Assembly (NCBI GenBank): GCA_030280995.1
Contig: JASXTE010000008.1
Span: 2,313,001 to 2,377,000 of the forward strand
Direction of reading: 5' to 3'
DNA: 64,000 nucleotides
Source of the DNA: Hemileia vastatrix
Taxonomy: Eukaryota > Basidiomycota > Pucciniomycetes > Pucciniales > Zaghouaniaceae
Position 1 is the first letter of the stretch. Every line of letters begins with the position of its first letter. The position numbers and the translations under genes are program-made. The notes below the pieces were generated by a model. That model saw nothing but the letters and a program-made list of their open reading frames with translations. It searched no databases and was not told the origin of the DNA. Positions 12,036 to 23,400 of this stretch are shown one piece after another.

Positions 12036-12408
12036 AATAGGGGGTGTCAGTTCTGGCAAATCCGCACTTAACTTAAGTGCGGATTTCAAACCAAATCAGC
12101 ACTTACAAATCAGCACTTAAATTTTGAAAAAAGTCACTTATTTCAAAAATGGGTGTCAGTTATGACCTCAAATCAGCACTTTTTTCCCATTTTTTTTCAC
12201 AACCACATGTTGGCCACAAAACATCCCTTCCTTTCTTACCCCATCCCTGTCACATGTGACACACTTACCTTCCTTGCTACCTACCCATCAATCCTCGGCA
12301 CACACCCCTTCCTGACATTTTCAACATTTTGACCAGGCATGTTTACATTCTTTTTTACTTATTTCTTCTACCTCTTAATCTTTTTTCTTGTTATGTGCCA
12401 GTTTCATA

Positions 12409-13743
12409 ATGCCTCCCAGACATTCCAAATCTCAAAAGGTAACTCAAAAATCTGCTTCATTACAAAAGTCTCCTCGTAAAGCAAGCCCTACACCTGAAAA
12501 ATCAAAGTCAGGTTCAGGTCAGCTTAAAAAGGATGATTATCTCATCATAATCAACTTCCTTAAAATAAAATAAAATTTCGAAGCATGTTTTGGATGTGAA
12601 AATTCCACTTGTATTGGATGTCCACCTTCTTCAAAGGTTAATGGCTATTATTATTGATGTCCAATAAAGTAAGGAAGAAAACAAGGGGGAGAATCAATAT
12701 CAATCCTAAACAAATGAAGGAGAGATTTAAGAGTTACCAATCAAAATATAAAAAGGCTCATCATGCTGCAAATGAAACTGGCTTTGGTATTGACAATGAT
12801 GATTTGGAGATGGGAATTACTACTGTTTCCGAAAAGCTCAATGTCATGTGTCCTTTCTATGAGGAAATGGATAATCTTTTTGGCTCCCGAGTTGATGTAA
12901 ACCCTTGGTTTCTACATGATACTACTAAGGATATACCCTCTGGATCTAAACCATCAATTAATCCTCCTGAAATCCCTGTACATCAACAGGATCAATCCCC
13001 TCCACCTTCTAACCATAGTTCAGCTGAAGATGATCCCAACTATCAAGAAGAACAATTATATCGCAGCAGATCTGAATCCTCAGAGGCCCAAAATTTAAAT
13101 GTATGTTTACTTTTTGTTTTTTCTTCAATTCTTCTCTGAATTTCTCTTTCATTCTAGTCTCTTCCTACTCAAACTCAATCTCCATTAAATAATCTCAATT
13201 CCGGAAATGTGAATCCCACTTTAGAAGCTGCTTTAGATGAACTTCCTGAAGCCTCTTGCTCAAGCTCCAAACTAAAGTGTCGAGCCTCAACTTCAATGAA
13301 CTTGAACCATCTATTAAAATGTGGTAATGCTTCAACAAGCTCATTTGGCTCCCTTGAGGATTATTTTGAAAAAAAAGATATAAGTAAGATTTTTTTACTA
13401 TATATCTTAATCATTAACTCATTTATTTATTTATTTCAATTTAATTTTCTCAGAAAAATCAACTATTGCAAAAAATGCCCTTGACTTTGAGAAGATGAAG
13501 TTTGATCATATGCTAAGGAAAGATCAGCAAGCCTTAGATTTGAAAGAAAAAAAATTGAGGCAGAGCAGATGGAAAGAGTAAATGACCGTCAATTTCAAAG
13601 AGATGACCGTCAATTTCAAAGAGAAATGGCTACTTGTGAATTGGAAAAACAAGAGAGTTTAAAAAAAAAATTTCATTATGGAATGTGTAAAAAATGGCCA
13701 ATCTTATGAGGACATTAAAAAATTACTTGACCTTTTCAATTGA
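12409..13743 (+). pseudogene. SANT/Myb-like DNA-binding protein of H1, disrupted
   Basis: ATG at 12409 (MPPRHSKSQK) starts a Ser/Lys/Pro-rich leader, then the conserved core LKKDDYLIIINFLKIK, SSKVNGYY, RGRININPKQM and KSYQSKYKKA. A TAA follows LKIK and a frame change occurs near 12655. The frame then runs to an intron (GTATGT at about 13100, acceptor about 13158), a Ser-rich exon (13159-13382), a second intron (GTAAG..CTCAG) and a last exon with a charged coiled coil ending LLDLFN. It is the likely accessory DNA-binding factor of the transposase at 16912-18154. The family is common in rust genomes as I recall it; function is inferred from the Harbinger context. Confidence 0.75.
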
Positions 13744-14463
13744 TAAATTGTTTTTCTAGTTAATTTAATTTTGTTTGATTTATTTTTGGTAATATTTTCT
13801 TATATGCTGACTTATAAAAGGTCTTTAATATAGTACGTTATTTTTGACAAATTTTTGAAAATATCATACAATTTTTCTATCTTTACTTTCAAGTCAATAA
13901 GTTTGCTTATACTTTTATTTTGACAAAAATTTGAAAATATAATAAAAATTTTCTATCTTTACTTTCAAGTCAATAAGTTTGCTTATCTAAATACTTCTAA
14001 GTCAATAAAGTTCAATATCTCTTTTGAAAATTTGGCAATACCTCCCCTTGAATTTTATTGAAACAAGGGGTGGGTACCACCAAATTTTTCTAAGTCATCA
14101 ATTTCACATGTCAGATTTAAAAAATTGGCAATACCCTCCCCTGCATTTTATTGAAGTAAAGGTTGAAAGTCATCAAAATTTAATATAATTACATAAATTA
14201 ATTAATATATAAATAAGGTATGTCAAATTTACTACTTTTAAAGTAATGACAATTCCTCATGCCAAAATGCAGATCAAGTCTAGAAACTAGGTTTGGGACT
14301 TTCCACAGGTATAGGCTAGAGGAACCCCATGAACCAAATTAATGTTATCATGATTACCTTTTATACAACACATGGTTGTTGGCCCATTACTTTAATTTCA
14401 TAAATTGAAATATCATATTTATTTATTAAAAATTTATGGAATAATATTAAATATTTGGTGACT
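13744..14463. other. Non-coding interior of H1
   Basis: Contains two diverged copies of a block centred on ATTTGGCAATACC(C)TCCCCTG followed by a run reading ATTTTATTGAA (near 14030-14055 and 14133-14155). The same blocks recur in H2 (32400-32530) and H3 (38535-38665), next to the 3' end of the oxygenase gene. No ORF is seen. Confidence 0.6.
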
Positions 14464-15646
14464 CTACAAATCCCCATACTTTTTAGATCTACCTAAAGAA
14501 TTTTTAAATTTATTACCTTTTTCTTCTTTTTTTAACTTGTTTATTTGTTGGATTAACTTTTGACTGATCTGGAAAGAGCAACCAAAATGCGTGAAGTCTT
14601 GACAAGATTCCAAACCTGGAGGAGCCTTTGTGGTTTGGTGATTATTGTAAGAAGAATTCCAAACTGCTTCGATGATTCCATTTCCTAATCCAAAATTGAT
14701 TATACATCTATGATCCGGGAAATATAATCCATGTCCTTTAATTTTTGCAGGTGACAGAATAGGTTGTCCAGTGATAGGATTAATATATGTGAAAATTCCA
14801 TAAGTGAGGTAATTGGCATCATTTGAGTCGGTGTGAATTTGGTTATAAAATCCAGAATGAGTGATTATAACATTTGAAAACATTAGATAATCACTGCTAA
14901 TATCTTCCCATTCAAAGTCGCACCAATTTGGTATTCCAAGTCTCGTAGCAACTTCATGATTTGTTTCAAAAGCTTTATTACAGAGTTTTTTAATTCAAAG
15001 AGAAACAAATGAATTAAATGAAGGTAAAGTATTCCATTTTCGAAAATCATTATCTAATTCAGCTTTAGATAAAGATCTGAGTAAAGAATATATGCCTATT
15101 TGAATTAAATTCAGTAAAATGATATTAAAAAATCCAGAAAAATTTTTAAGCATACCAAGAGAAAAACCCTTATCAAATCCTGGTCTCCATCCAATACCAA
15201 TCATGATTCCACCCCACAAATTCTTATTCCTTAAAGGTAAGCAAACCAAAGCCATTTGATAGAGTGTTATGATGAGATCGCAGAGTTTATTAAATGATTC
15301 ATCTTTTAAACCATTAAAAGAATGGTTTTCAAAAATAAATTGAGGTTTGAAAGTATTATTAATAACAACTATAACATTATCACCTCAGATTTCAGTTAAA
15401 TAATGTATATTTTCAGGTAACGTTTTCGGATATTGTTTTTTTTAACTTTAGTTTTATAGTACTTGATTTTTGAAATATGGTCAAATATTTGATCCAAGTG
15501 AATTTTTTTTAAATTTCTTTTATTTTGATACTGTTCATTTTTGTCAATGTTTTAGATGATGATTGAAAAGAAGTTGAATTTGAAGATGATAATGAAGTTA
15601 AAGAAGATGAGAGTGAGGTAAGTGGTGAATCTGAAGTTAAAGACAT
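14464..15646 (-). pseudogene. TET/JBP-like 2OG-Fe(II) oxygenase carried by H1
   Basis: Reading begins at an ATG near 15646 (MSLTSDSPLTSLSSS, Ser/Thr-rich), followed by a frame running NTFKPQFIFENHSF, LCDLIITLYQMALVCLPL and GWRPGFDKGFS. After an in-frame TGA (14995-14997) come IPNWCDFEWEDISSDYL and the catalytic region: IHTDSNDANYLTYGIF (HxD metal ligands), INPITGQPI, GHGLYFPDHRCIINFG and NNHQT (distal His). This arrangement is that of the fungal Tet-like 2OG-Fe(II) oxygenases, which act on methylated bases in DNA. At least two nonsense codons and an upstream frame break make this copy dead, though the catalytic half (14464-14883) is still one open frame of 139 codons. Confidence 0.72.
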
Positions 15647-15839
15647 GTATTTTTCTACTTAAAAATTTGTTACTTTTCAAACACCCAAAATTATACATTA
15701 AAAAAAACTCACTTAATTTAAATTAGAAAAATAAAAATCCTCAAAAGACTAATAAGAATTTTTTTATTTCACTTGAACTTGATGAATATTTTTCTCTAAA
15801 ATTAAAAAAAAAAAAAAAAATTCAAAAAACTGTGAAATT

Positions 15840-16380
15840 TATTTTATCACTTCCCCATTCCCCTAAATTCCCCGCTCCAAACCCCTCTCCCACCTCCCCA
15901 AAACCCTTGTACAAACCGCCCCTCAAAACCCCCCTCCAAACCCCCCTTCAATCCCCCCCAAACCCCCCTTCAATCCACCTCTATTCCCCCCCCCCTCCAA
16001 ACCCCCCCTAACCCCCCCAATCCCCCCCCCTCAATGTTCCTTAAAAACTTGCTAACGAATTGTTAAGGAACATTGAGGGGGGGGGGTAGGGGGGTTTTGA
16101 GGGGGGGATTGGGGGGGTTCTGAGAAGGATAGGAGGGGGGGTTAGGAATGGATTGAAGGGGGGTTGGAGCGGGTGATTGGGAGAGTTTGGAGGGTGGTTT
16201 GGAAGGGATTTGGAGGGGGGTTGGAGAGGAATGAGGGGAGGAAATGAGGACACCAACAAGGGGGAGAAAGGGAGAGATGAGACCAAAGAGGGAGAAAAGG
16301 GAGGTTAGAGTGAGCCAAGGAGGGGGGAATAAGGCAGCCAAAGGGGGGGAAAGGGGGATGTATCCATTCCAAGGAGAGGG
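15840..16380. repeat. C-tract/G-tract palindrome inside H1
   Basis: About 180 bp of C-runs on the plus strand (15850-16031) meet about 300 bp of G-runs (16072-16380) across a near-perfect hairpin. The arms CTCAATGTTCCTTAA (16031-16045) and TTAAGGAACATTGAG (16063-16077) surround an 18-nt loop. Many runs of five or more G in close succession give high G-quadruplex potential. Proline-rich ORFs in this stretch are by-products. H2 has a related tract at 31600-31740. Confidence 0.85.
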
Positions 16381-16508
16381 TAAAGGTAGGAAAAATCCCA
16401 GGCCAAGGAGGGAGAAATAATAGGATAAATGAGAGAAAAGAGGGAGAGAGAGAGAGAGAGAGAAAAAAAAGGTTAATTTTACCTATAAATTTAAAAAAAA
16501 CCACTTAC

Positions 16509-16539
<31 letters not shown>

Positions 16540-16911
16540 AAAAAAAACCAAAAAAAAATAAAAATAAAATAAAATAAAATAGCAAAAAAATAAGTAAAAA
16601 AGATAAAATGACTTACCTGGAGAGATGAGTTGAGAAAAAAGAAATATAAGTGAAATTGTTTGAGTGATGTAAGAAGAGAGGAGAAAACAGATATGAGTGA
16701 AGAAAAAAAAGAGAGTGACTGAAAAAATATGCATTTGCTGAAAATATGTGATTTCATGTTGAGTTGATGAAAGAAAACACAGAGAGATAAAAAAAATAAG
16801 GCTTTAACAGCAAATTCAAAAACCCAAAAAATATGCAAAAAATTTTACCATTCTCAGTGAATAACACATGCAAATTGATCATTTGAAGAGAATGAAAAAA
16901 AAAAATTAAAA
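16381..16911. other. A-rich low-complexity stretch and putative UTR/intron of H1
   Basis: Includes a GA repeat (16440-16465), a long A-run (16508-16537) and, on the minus strand, CTCATCTCTCCAG followed by GTAAGTCATTTTAT (16601-16632), a splice-donor context shared with H2 and H3. No ORF of substance; the hydrophobic Phe-rich frames come from the A-runs. Confidence 0.5.
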
Positions 16912-18154
16912 TTACGTTGAAAAATGTTGGAGTGTTATTGGAAGAATTTTAGCCCTTATACTAGTTGATTGAGAAATAAAAGTGTTGGATATAGTTGGAG
17001 GTGAATCAACTTGTTCATCTTCATACAGCTCTAACCATTGATCTTTGAGGTCAGCAAGTAGGTTATGAAGTATAGTGCAACACAGAATCCAGTTGATCAC
17101 CGCCTCCATTTCAGATTTATTTCTAAGAGGACTTCTTAATTCCCTTAAACTAGAAAAACGGCCTTTCAAGATTCCAATAGAATGTTCAATACAGACTCTT
17201 GACTTTGCCAAATGATTGTTGAACTTGGCATTTTGACTGTCTTCTCAAGCTGCTCCCCAAAAAGCAGGAAGTACATACTTTCCATTCACAGAAGCAGAAT
17301 CTGCAAGATGATACTGATCTTCATCAAAGAATTTTTCAGGTTCATTTGAAATTCGCATTCTTTGGAAGAGGTAGGAGTCATGACATGAGCCAGGATAGCC
17401 AGCGAAGAATGATATAAATTTTTTGTTTACGTCACATATAAGCTGAATGTTAATTGAATATCTATATAGAAGATATATTTGTTTGTGTTAGTTTCAAAGA
17501 GAATGAAAGGAGTTAAAAATAATCTACCACTTTTTACGGTCAAAGTAATTGTTTCCACCTTGAGCAGGTTTCTGGCTCAAAGGAATAGTAGTACCATCAA
17601 CAAAACCAATACATCCTGGGAAGCCCTCTGCTTGCATAACCTGAGATGATTCAAGTCGCTCTTCTTTTGTTGGCCCGCTGAGAAGTTGAGATTCCAAGGA
17701 GTTGATGGCAGTGATACATCCTTTGGTATAAATGTTAACTGAACCATACCCTAAATCAAAGACATTTTCTAAATGTTTCAAAGCGGCTCCATTACCATTT
17801 GAACCCAAAGGACATAGTGTGATGGCCAATTGAATTGAAGGATGTCGTTGTTCTTTTTGAGAATTCTTGTGAAATATGGGATGATCCTGAATAAGCTCAA
17901 GCAATTTAACAAAAAATTCCTGAGAAGTCCTGAACAGCTGCCTAAAACTGGGTGTAGATAGGTTAAGAAGTGTTTGGATGATGTACTTGAAGCTTTCTGG
18001 GAAGAAGGTAATGTTTTGTGGCCATTTTTGATAAAAAGACAAAATCTTCCTCTAGATCAGAATCAGAATCAGAATCAGAGTCCAAGAGCAGTTGAAGAGC
18101 CATGAAAGTCATTGCTTTATGTAATTTATCACGATTTGAAAGTGAGGAAGGCAT
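16912..18154 (-). pseudogene. PIF/Harbinger DDE transposase of H1, frameshifted
   Basis: ATG at 18154 (MPSSLSNRDKLHKAM) begins an N-terminal region with an Asp/Ser run. The frame shifts near 18010, where the H3 copy has 17 extra bases between two TACTTG repeats. The DDE_Tnp_4 catalytic motifs follow: GCIGFVDGTTIPL (first Asp, about 17595), then after an intron-like interruption GYPGSCHDSYLF (second Asp, about 17400), and RVCIEHSIGILKGRF (Glu, about 17165). An in-frame TGA lies near 17247 before EDSQNAKFN. It is the mobilising enzyme of the H family and is inactive here. The gene ends at 16912, close to the low-complexity stretch. Confidence 0.85.
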
Positions 18155-18431
18155 AACTCTTATATGATATGATATGAAGATGTATATGATGTACAATGTT
18201 TTGAGTTATGAAGTGTTATGCTGCAGAGTGCTGCGTATGAATGGGATGAAGCTGAGAAATCAGTGAAATGGGACTTGATGGTGAAATCAGCACTTTTGGT
18301 TGAGAAAGTGTGGATTTGAGTGAAATAAGTGACTTTTTTTCACTTTTGAAATCCACCAGTATTGGGGCTAGTGTGTTTTGGAAATCTGCACTTATCTAAG
18401 TGCGGATTTGCCAGAACTGACACCCCCTAAT

Positions 18432-18563
18432 ATAATTATTTATTTTGTACAATCTCACCCAGCTAAGGGGCACAAAGGCAAAGCATATAGTATAACACAA
18501 GTAGGTATATAAGCACATTGAGATAGGTGACTGTGCAATAATAGAGGGAACTAATGGGGGCTA
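18432..18563. other. Short AT-rich flank of H1
   Basis: Probably the remaining end of the LTR interrupted by H1, followed by unassigned sequence. Nothing coding is seen. Confidence 0.3.
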
Positions 18564-18827
18564 TTAAGTGGTAAGGGGTAAGTTATTGGGAAATCTTTTT
18601 TTATTTACAAGGAAAGCTGCAACTGCAGGGAGGATGGGGGATGGAGAGAGGAGGGCAGACGTGTGGAATGGAACACTATTTTTAAAAGCTAGGAATCTGA
18701 GAGGGGCCCTAGAGGACAAGTGGGCAGGGTAGAACAGGAGGACATGTTCCAGGGTCTCTCTTGAATTCCTATCACACAGGGTACAAGAGGGGGACACGTA
18801 GTATAATGTCATGATTAGCCCCATCAT
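18564..18827 (-). pseudogene. Fragment resembling the C-terminus of a LINE reverse transcriptase
   Basis: Starts at an ATG pair (MMGLIMTLYYVSPSCTLC). The segment CTLCDRNSRETLEHVLLFYP has the CxxC..ETxxHxLxxC layout found near the end of many non-LTR retrotransposon proteins, with the last Cys replaced by Tyr. No RT or endonuclease domain is nearby. Its start overlaps the LTR-like repeat beginning at about 18797. The assignment rests on this one motif. Confidence 0.4.
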
Positions 18828-19436
18828 TTCTACTGTTAATCCCCCTTAATATGGAGTAATAATTAATCTTAATTTTCCCTTTTAGTCTTTTATTTTAAAT
18901 GTATTACACACATATACTCTCTTTTTTGCTTATTCTTTATATTTGATGGATTATCCCTATTTCTACAGAATTTTGGTGAGTGATATCATTCTAATTATGT
19001 TACTGGTCACTCTTTATGTTGTTGGACATGTCTATTAGCTGGAATGAGGCATCATTAACTGTGTATAGAGCCGGTAAATCAAGGGGTTCATTGGAGAAGT
19101 TATTGGGGATAAAAGGAGGGGGTTTTTGGTCTTATTTTCCACATTCTTTATCATGACAATTCAAATATATAACCAATACAATTACAATACATATCAATAG
19201 CACTTATAAAGTCGTTGAATAGTATCTGAATTATTACATCTATTTTTCTACCAACTATAAGATTGTAACCCATTTATATTTAGTGAGATTCAAATTATGG
19301 AGACCCTTATATTGAGTTATATTTTAATACTTATTGGATTTGCACTACAGTATTCATATAGGACCATTAAAATCTTCTAGACAACTGACCATTCAAGCTA
19401 GTTCACATCTTTGTACTTGATCTCAGCCTGACACAC
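18797..19436 (+). repeat. LTR-like dispersed repeat, left inverted copy
   Basis: About 640 bp, roughly 90% identical by eye to the reverse complement of 29870-30507. TGTCATGATTAGCCC near one end and CTCAGCCTGACA at the other give TG..CA ends with a short inverted repeat, as in an LTR. No target duplication is visible, and similarity extends a few bases beyond the TG. No internal retrotransposon sequence is attached. Together with its partner it brackets the two metabolic genes. Confidence 0.7.
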
Positions 19437-19441
19437 ACACA

Positions 19442-19500
<59 letters not shown>

Positions 19501-19738
19501 TCTCTCTCTCCCTCTCCCTCTCTCTCCCTCTCTCTCTCTCTCTGTGTGTGTGTGTATGTATGTATGTGAACCAATCAAGTAGCCAAGACCCCCAACCAAC
19601 CAACCAAAAAAAAAAAAATAATAAAATTCTCTCTCTTTCAAAGATGAATAACTCCAACATAAAAACCCCCCATTTCTCACTTACTTAAATGAATAGTAGT
19701 ATCATAAACGTCCATGACAAATTGGTATCATAAATCAT

Positions 19739-19774
<36 letters not shown>

Positions 19775-19800
19775 CATATATATATATATATATTATACTA
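19437..19800. repeat. Microsatellites: CA, CT, GT/GTAT, ATC and AT repeats
   Basis: A CA stretch, a nearly uninterrupted CT tract (19446-19541), GT and GTAT repeats, then an ATC run (19742-19773) and an AT run. ORFs rich in RE or HT dipeptides here are repeat artefacts. Confidence 0.95.
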
Positions 19801-20495
19801 ACACTAACTAACCAAGAAAGGACATGCTTAACAACCCTACCAACTAAATATGTCCCTTACTAAACCAGACAAGATATGAACTAACCTCCTAACACCCTTT
19901 TTGATGGGCAGTAAAAAAAAATCTCTGGTAGCTTTTTCTGCCTCAATCAAGGCCTCACTCATATAAGTTGGTTGGAGGTAAATGAGAATTCATTGCAGTC
20001 TTATAGAATTATCAAGCAACTCATAGTAACTCAATATTAAGTTAACATCATATAGTATAAGACCATATCACATACAGCTATTTGGGAAAACCTTGCTCTG
20101 TTTTTGTCCTTTATCCCCCGCCAAAAGCACCTTAAACTCATGTTTTTGGCAGGGAGTGGAAGGCAAAAACACAGCAAGCTTTTCGCAAATAGCTGTACTA
20201 TGTGATGGCCAGGTAGACATTTGGTGGACAGTGAAATGATCTGTCACACTGCGGCCAGGATATGCTATAAATGGTTTATAGTGTCCCATAAATAAATAAA
20301 TAAATAAAATGAAAATGTTCTGTCCATTTTAATCTATTCCATACCCTGACATACCATGTCACATTGTATTCTTACAACACATTCACATCACTTGGACTCA
20401 TACATACACACAAAGATACAAATATCCCCTCCCCTCTAAAAATTAAATAAATAATAACACAAAAGCTAACAATGTCCCACCACTTTTCACTAACC
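19801..20495. other. 3' flank of the carnitine acetyltransferase gene
   Basis: No gene is seen. Holds the fold-back element at 20067-20206, an AAAT run (20290-20310) and AT-rich DNA. The 3' UTR of the gene ending at 20496 lies here. Confidence 0.6.
20067..20206. mobile_element. Fold-back element (about 60-bp inverted arms)
   Basis: The left arm ATCACATACAGCTATTTG (from 20067) is matched in reverse by CAAATAGCTGTACTATGTGAT (ending 20206). Similarity continues inward through AAAACCTTGCTCTGTTTTTG and CCCGCCAAAA to a short loop near 20125-20138. Its length and structure fit a small MITE or fold-back element. No clear target duplication was found. Confidence 0.6.
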
Positions 20496-23400
20496 TTAAA
20501 CCTTACTCTTCAACCTGCTATCTCCACCTCCAATAGCACCGCCCCCACCACCCAAAGTCACACTCTCACTAACCCCAACTTCTCTGAACATCCTCAAAAT
20601 CTCATCGGCAGCTTCACTCAAACAATATCCCAAAGCTTGAACTTTATTCTTTTGACGCTGAAGATGTCGATTCACATTTCCACCAACGTCACTATCACTT
20701 GCATTATTGTCTTGATCCCCTCCTTGATGACCAACGATCCCTGTTACGCTATACCTTATCGAGTCGGCATTAATTGTATAGGCAATTCCGAATCCATCGG
20801 GAACAACTAAATCGCCAGTTTTTTCATATCACAAAAAAATAAAAAAATAAAGTCAGCCCTCTTTCCATATATCAAAAACAACCCTTTCACCTCTCCCCAA
20901 CAAAAAAAAAAAAAACATCCCACTCACCAGGCCCAAACCCCAACCCATCAAAAAACTCCGAAACCAGTGTACTAGTACTTAACTTCCATTTCGAACTCTC
21001 CAAAAAAATTGGATCTTTGTAAAGTGCTGGAAGCTCTTCGTCTGGTTTTAACAACATTTTCAAACCTATCATCATCATTTTTATTTTCGTTATTATTATA
21101 CACCCCACACCCCACCAAAGTTATTTTGTCAAAGAGAGTTTTGGTGGTGGGGTAGAGGGTGTGTAAAATTTGAAAAAGAAAGAAACAAGACACCAATTAA
21201 TCATCAGATACTCATAAGCTTATAATAATTCATAAACAAAAACAAACCTAAAAAATGACGATCGCATCCAAACCCATTAGAAGCCTCCTTCCCATACTTA
21301 ACATGAGCGTCGACGGCCATCTTAAACAACTCTAACTTCTTCTCTGCCGATTCCCTTTTTTCAACAGCTCTACACCATTCTAGACTTTCCTTTGAGCAAC
21401 TTCGGATCACTTCAGTCCTCCCTAATAAATAATTTCTAGTTTGACAAGATTCGTAAGTCCCACAAACACTATGAAAAAGTTTAAAGTAAGCTAATTGCAT
21501 GATGAGTTGAGCTATTGCATCAGGAGAAGATTTGAATTGATTCTTTATGATCTTGTGTCCATACGCAGTATATTCCAGTACACATAAATCAATTGTCGAC
21601 ATGAGAGATTTGTGATCTTTTATAACTTGGTGAATAACTTGACGAGTTGAAGGAGATAGATTAAATTCAAGTTTAGTTGGATTAGGTAAAGGAGATGAAG
21701 AAGATTGACCAGGATCAATTGATGAGTTTGCAAGCGAAGTGAGTATCCAATTGTTTAATCGAGCAACTGGTGTTCCATCCATACATGAATGTTCTGCATT
21801 CCATCCACTTCGGCCATTTTCAAATACGATCACTATTGAAGATATCCCAAAACCAATTGATTGTCAGAATAATAATGAGAGATGAGAATAGAATGTGTGG
21901 GGAAAAAAATCATTTAACTTACATTGTTGCTTATCAAAAAAGCGATTTTGACCATCGCCCACCCAAAGCTCCCATCCCAACTGAAAAATCAATATATAAT
22001 ACTTATTAAATTAAATGCATCTAACCAAGTAACAAAAATATATATTATAAAAAACTATATAAAACAACAAACCTCTTCTCGAGTGAAAGGAGCAGCTCGA
22101 TCCAAAGCAATAACAATAATAGCAGACTCGATTCGCTCAAGAGAAACTTTATTGATAGGGTTCTTAATCATGTCTTCTCTTGCCTTTGTTTACGTCAACA
22201 TCGTAGATAAATCGTCGTTAAGATAAAATAGATGTAGTGGACAAAAGTAAGAGATCAGTTTTTATCAAACAAAATCAAAATAATCATGATCTTTAACTTT
22301 ATCATATAGAATTAGCTGTGTAATCAGAATAAAGATCAAAAACTCATTTACATCAGCCCAAACGTCCCGATGAGAAGCAGTCAAGGCGCCAACAGGATCC
22401 GGATTTATGGTGCCTTCTTTTTCGGCCATAGAAATGACTTTTGTGAATTGTCTAATGATATCGGACAATACCAATCAAGAACAAATATAAATATAAAAAA
22501 ACTTGATGTTAGAAAACATTTTGATTCTTCTAAAAACAAGTTTAAAAAAAAAAGAAAGGAAAAGAAAAAAAAAAAAAGAAGCATACTGTTTAAGTTCCTC
22601 TTCACTTAACCAAAGATCAGGATGATGCTGTTCCATTCCCTCACCACCACCACTCCCACTTTTCAAAATTGAAAATTCAAAGAAATACCCATTCCTAACC
22701 ACAACCACATGATGATTATTTTTGGGATCCGCTTTAATAGCTTTATCAGAAGATTTTACAGGAATTCTACAGGAATTGAATAACCATTTATATGAGTTCA
22801 TACACAAAGGTTGTGGGGAGTTTTTTGATGCTTTGTCTGGTTCTAATTGTTCACTGTGGAGAGAAGAGGGGGATGAGGTTAATTTTCATTTTCTTGATAA
22901 ACCCTATTGATATACATTCAACAGAGAGGGAGAGAGAAAGAGAAAGATACACACCTTTCAACCAACCAACGAAAATAAAGTAAACCTCTAACCAATCCAG
23001 CAGCTCTGGCTTCGAGCCCAAACCTTTGCCCCAGATCATGGTCTTTATGAGCAATATAATAAGAAGAATAAGGAACCAAAGGATCTCTATAACTCATATA
23101 AGCTAATTCATTCCACCATTCACTTAACCAATTCTCTCTGCGCTCATTCGTAGCTCTATGTTTCAAGCGTTCTTGTAATTGATGAACCAATGGACTTGAT
23201 AAAAAATCGGATACACATTTGGATGTTTGTTGGTAAGAAGGGATAGTAGCGAGTTGAGAGATAGGGACATCTTGATGATCAGGATGTTGTTGACTAGCGA
23301 GAGACAAGTGGAAAGGAATGGAAGAGTTGAGAAACTTTTGAGCAGTGTCCTGCAAATCAGGGACAGGAAGCCTGGGCAATTTGTCCTGATAGAGAAAAGT

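Larger units (their letters stand above)
12039..18428. mobile_element. PIF/Harbinger-like transposon H1 with three-gene cargo
   Basis: A 6.39-kb element with inverted ends AGGGGGTGTCAGTTCTGGCA. AAT flanks both sides (12036-12038, 18429-18431); by eye the duplication could also be read as TAATA with the terminal A/T outside the repeat. Each end carries a subterminal near-palindrome, AATCCGCACTTAA facing TTAAGTGCGGATT. The order is SANT-like gene (+), TET/JBP-like oxygenase (-), G/C-rich palindrome, DDE transposase (-). All three genes are disrupted, so H1 is no longer autonomous. H2 and H3 are partial copies with the same ends. Confidence 0.85.

Noticed and set aside
16041..16504. Long proline-rich ORFs on the minus strand
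   Set aside because: They are translations of the C/G-run palindrome in overlapping frames, with no domain and no conservation in H2.
19403..19680. ORFs rich in Arg-Glu dipeptides
   Set aside because: Produced by the CT microsatellite.
20740..20833. Alternative start of the last acetyltransferase exon at GGCGATTTAG
   Set aside because: There is no AG acceptor before it; the acceptor TTTAG/TTGTTCCC restores the conserved GPVVPDG reading.
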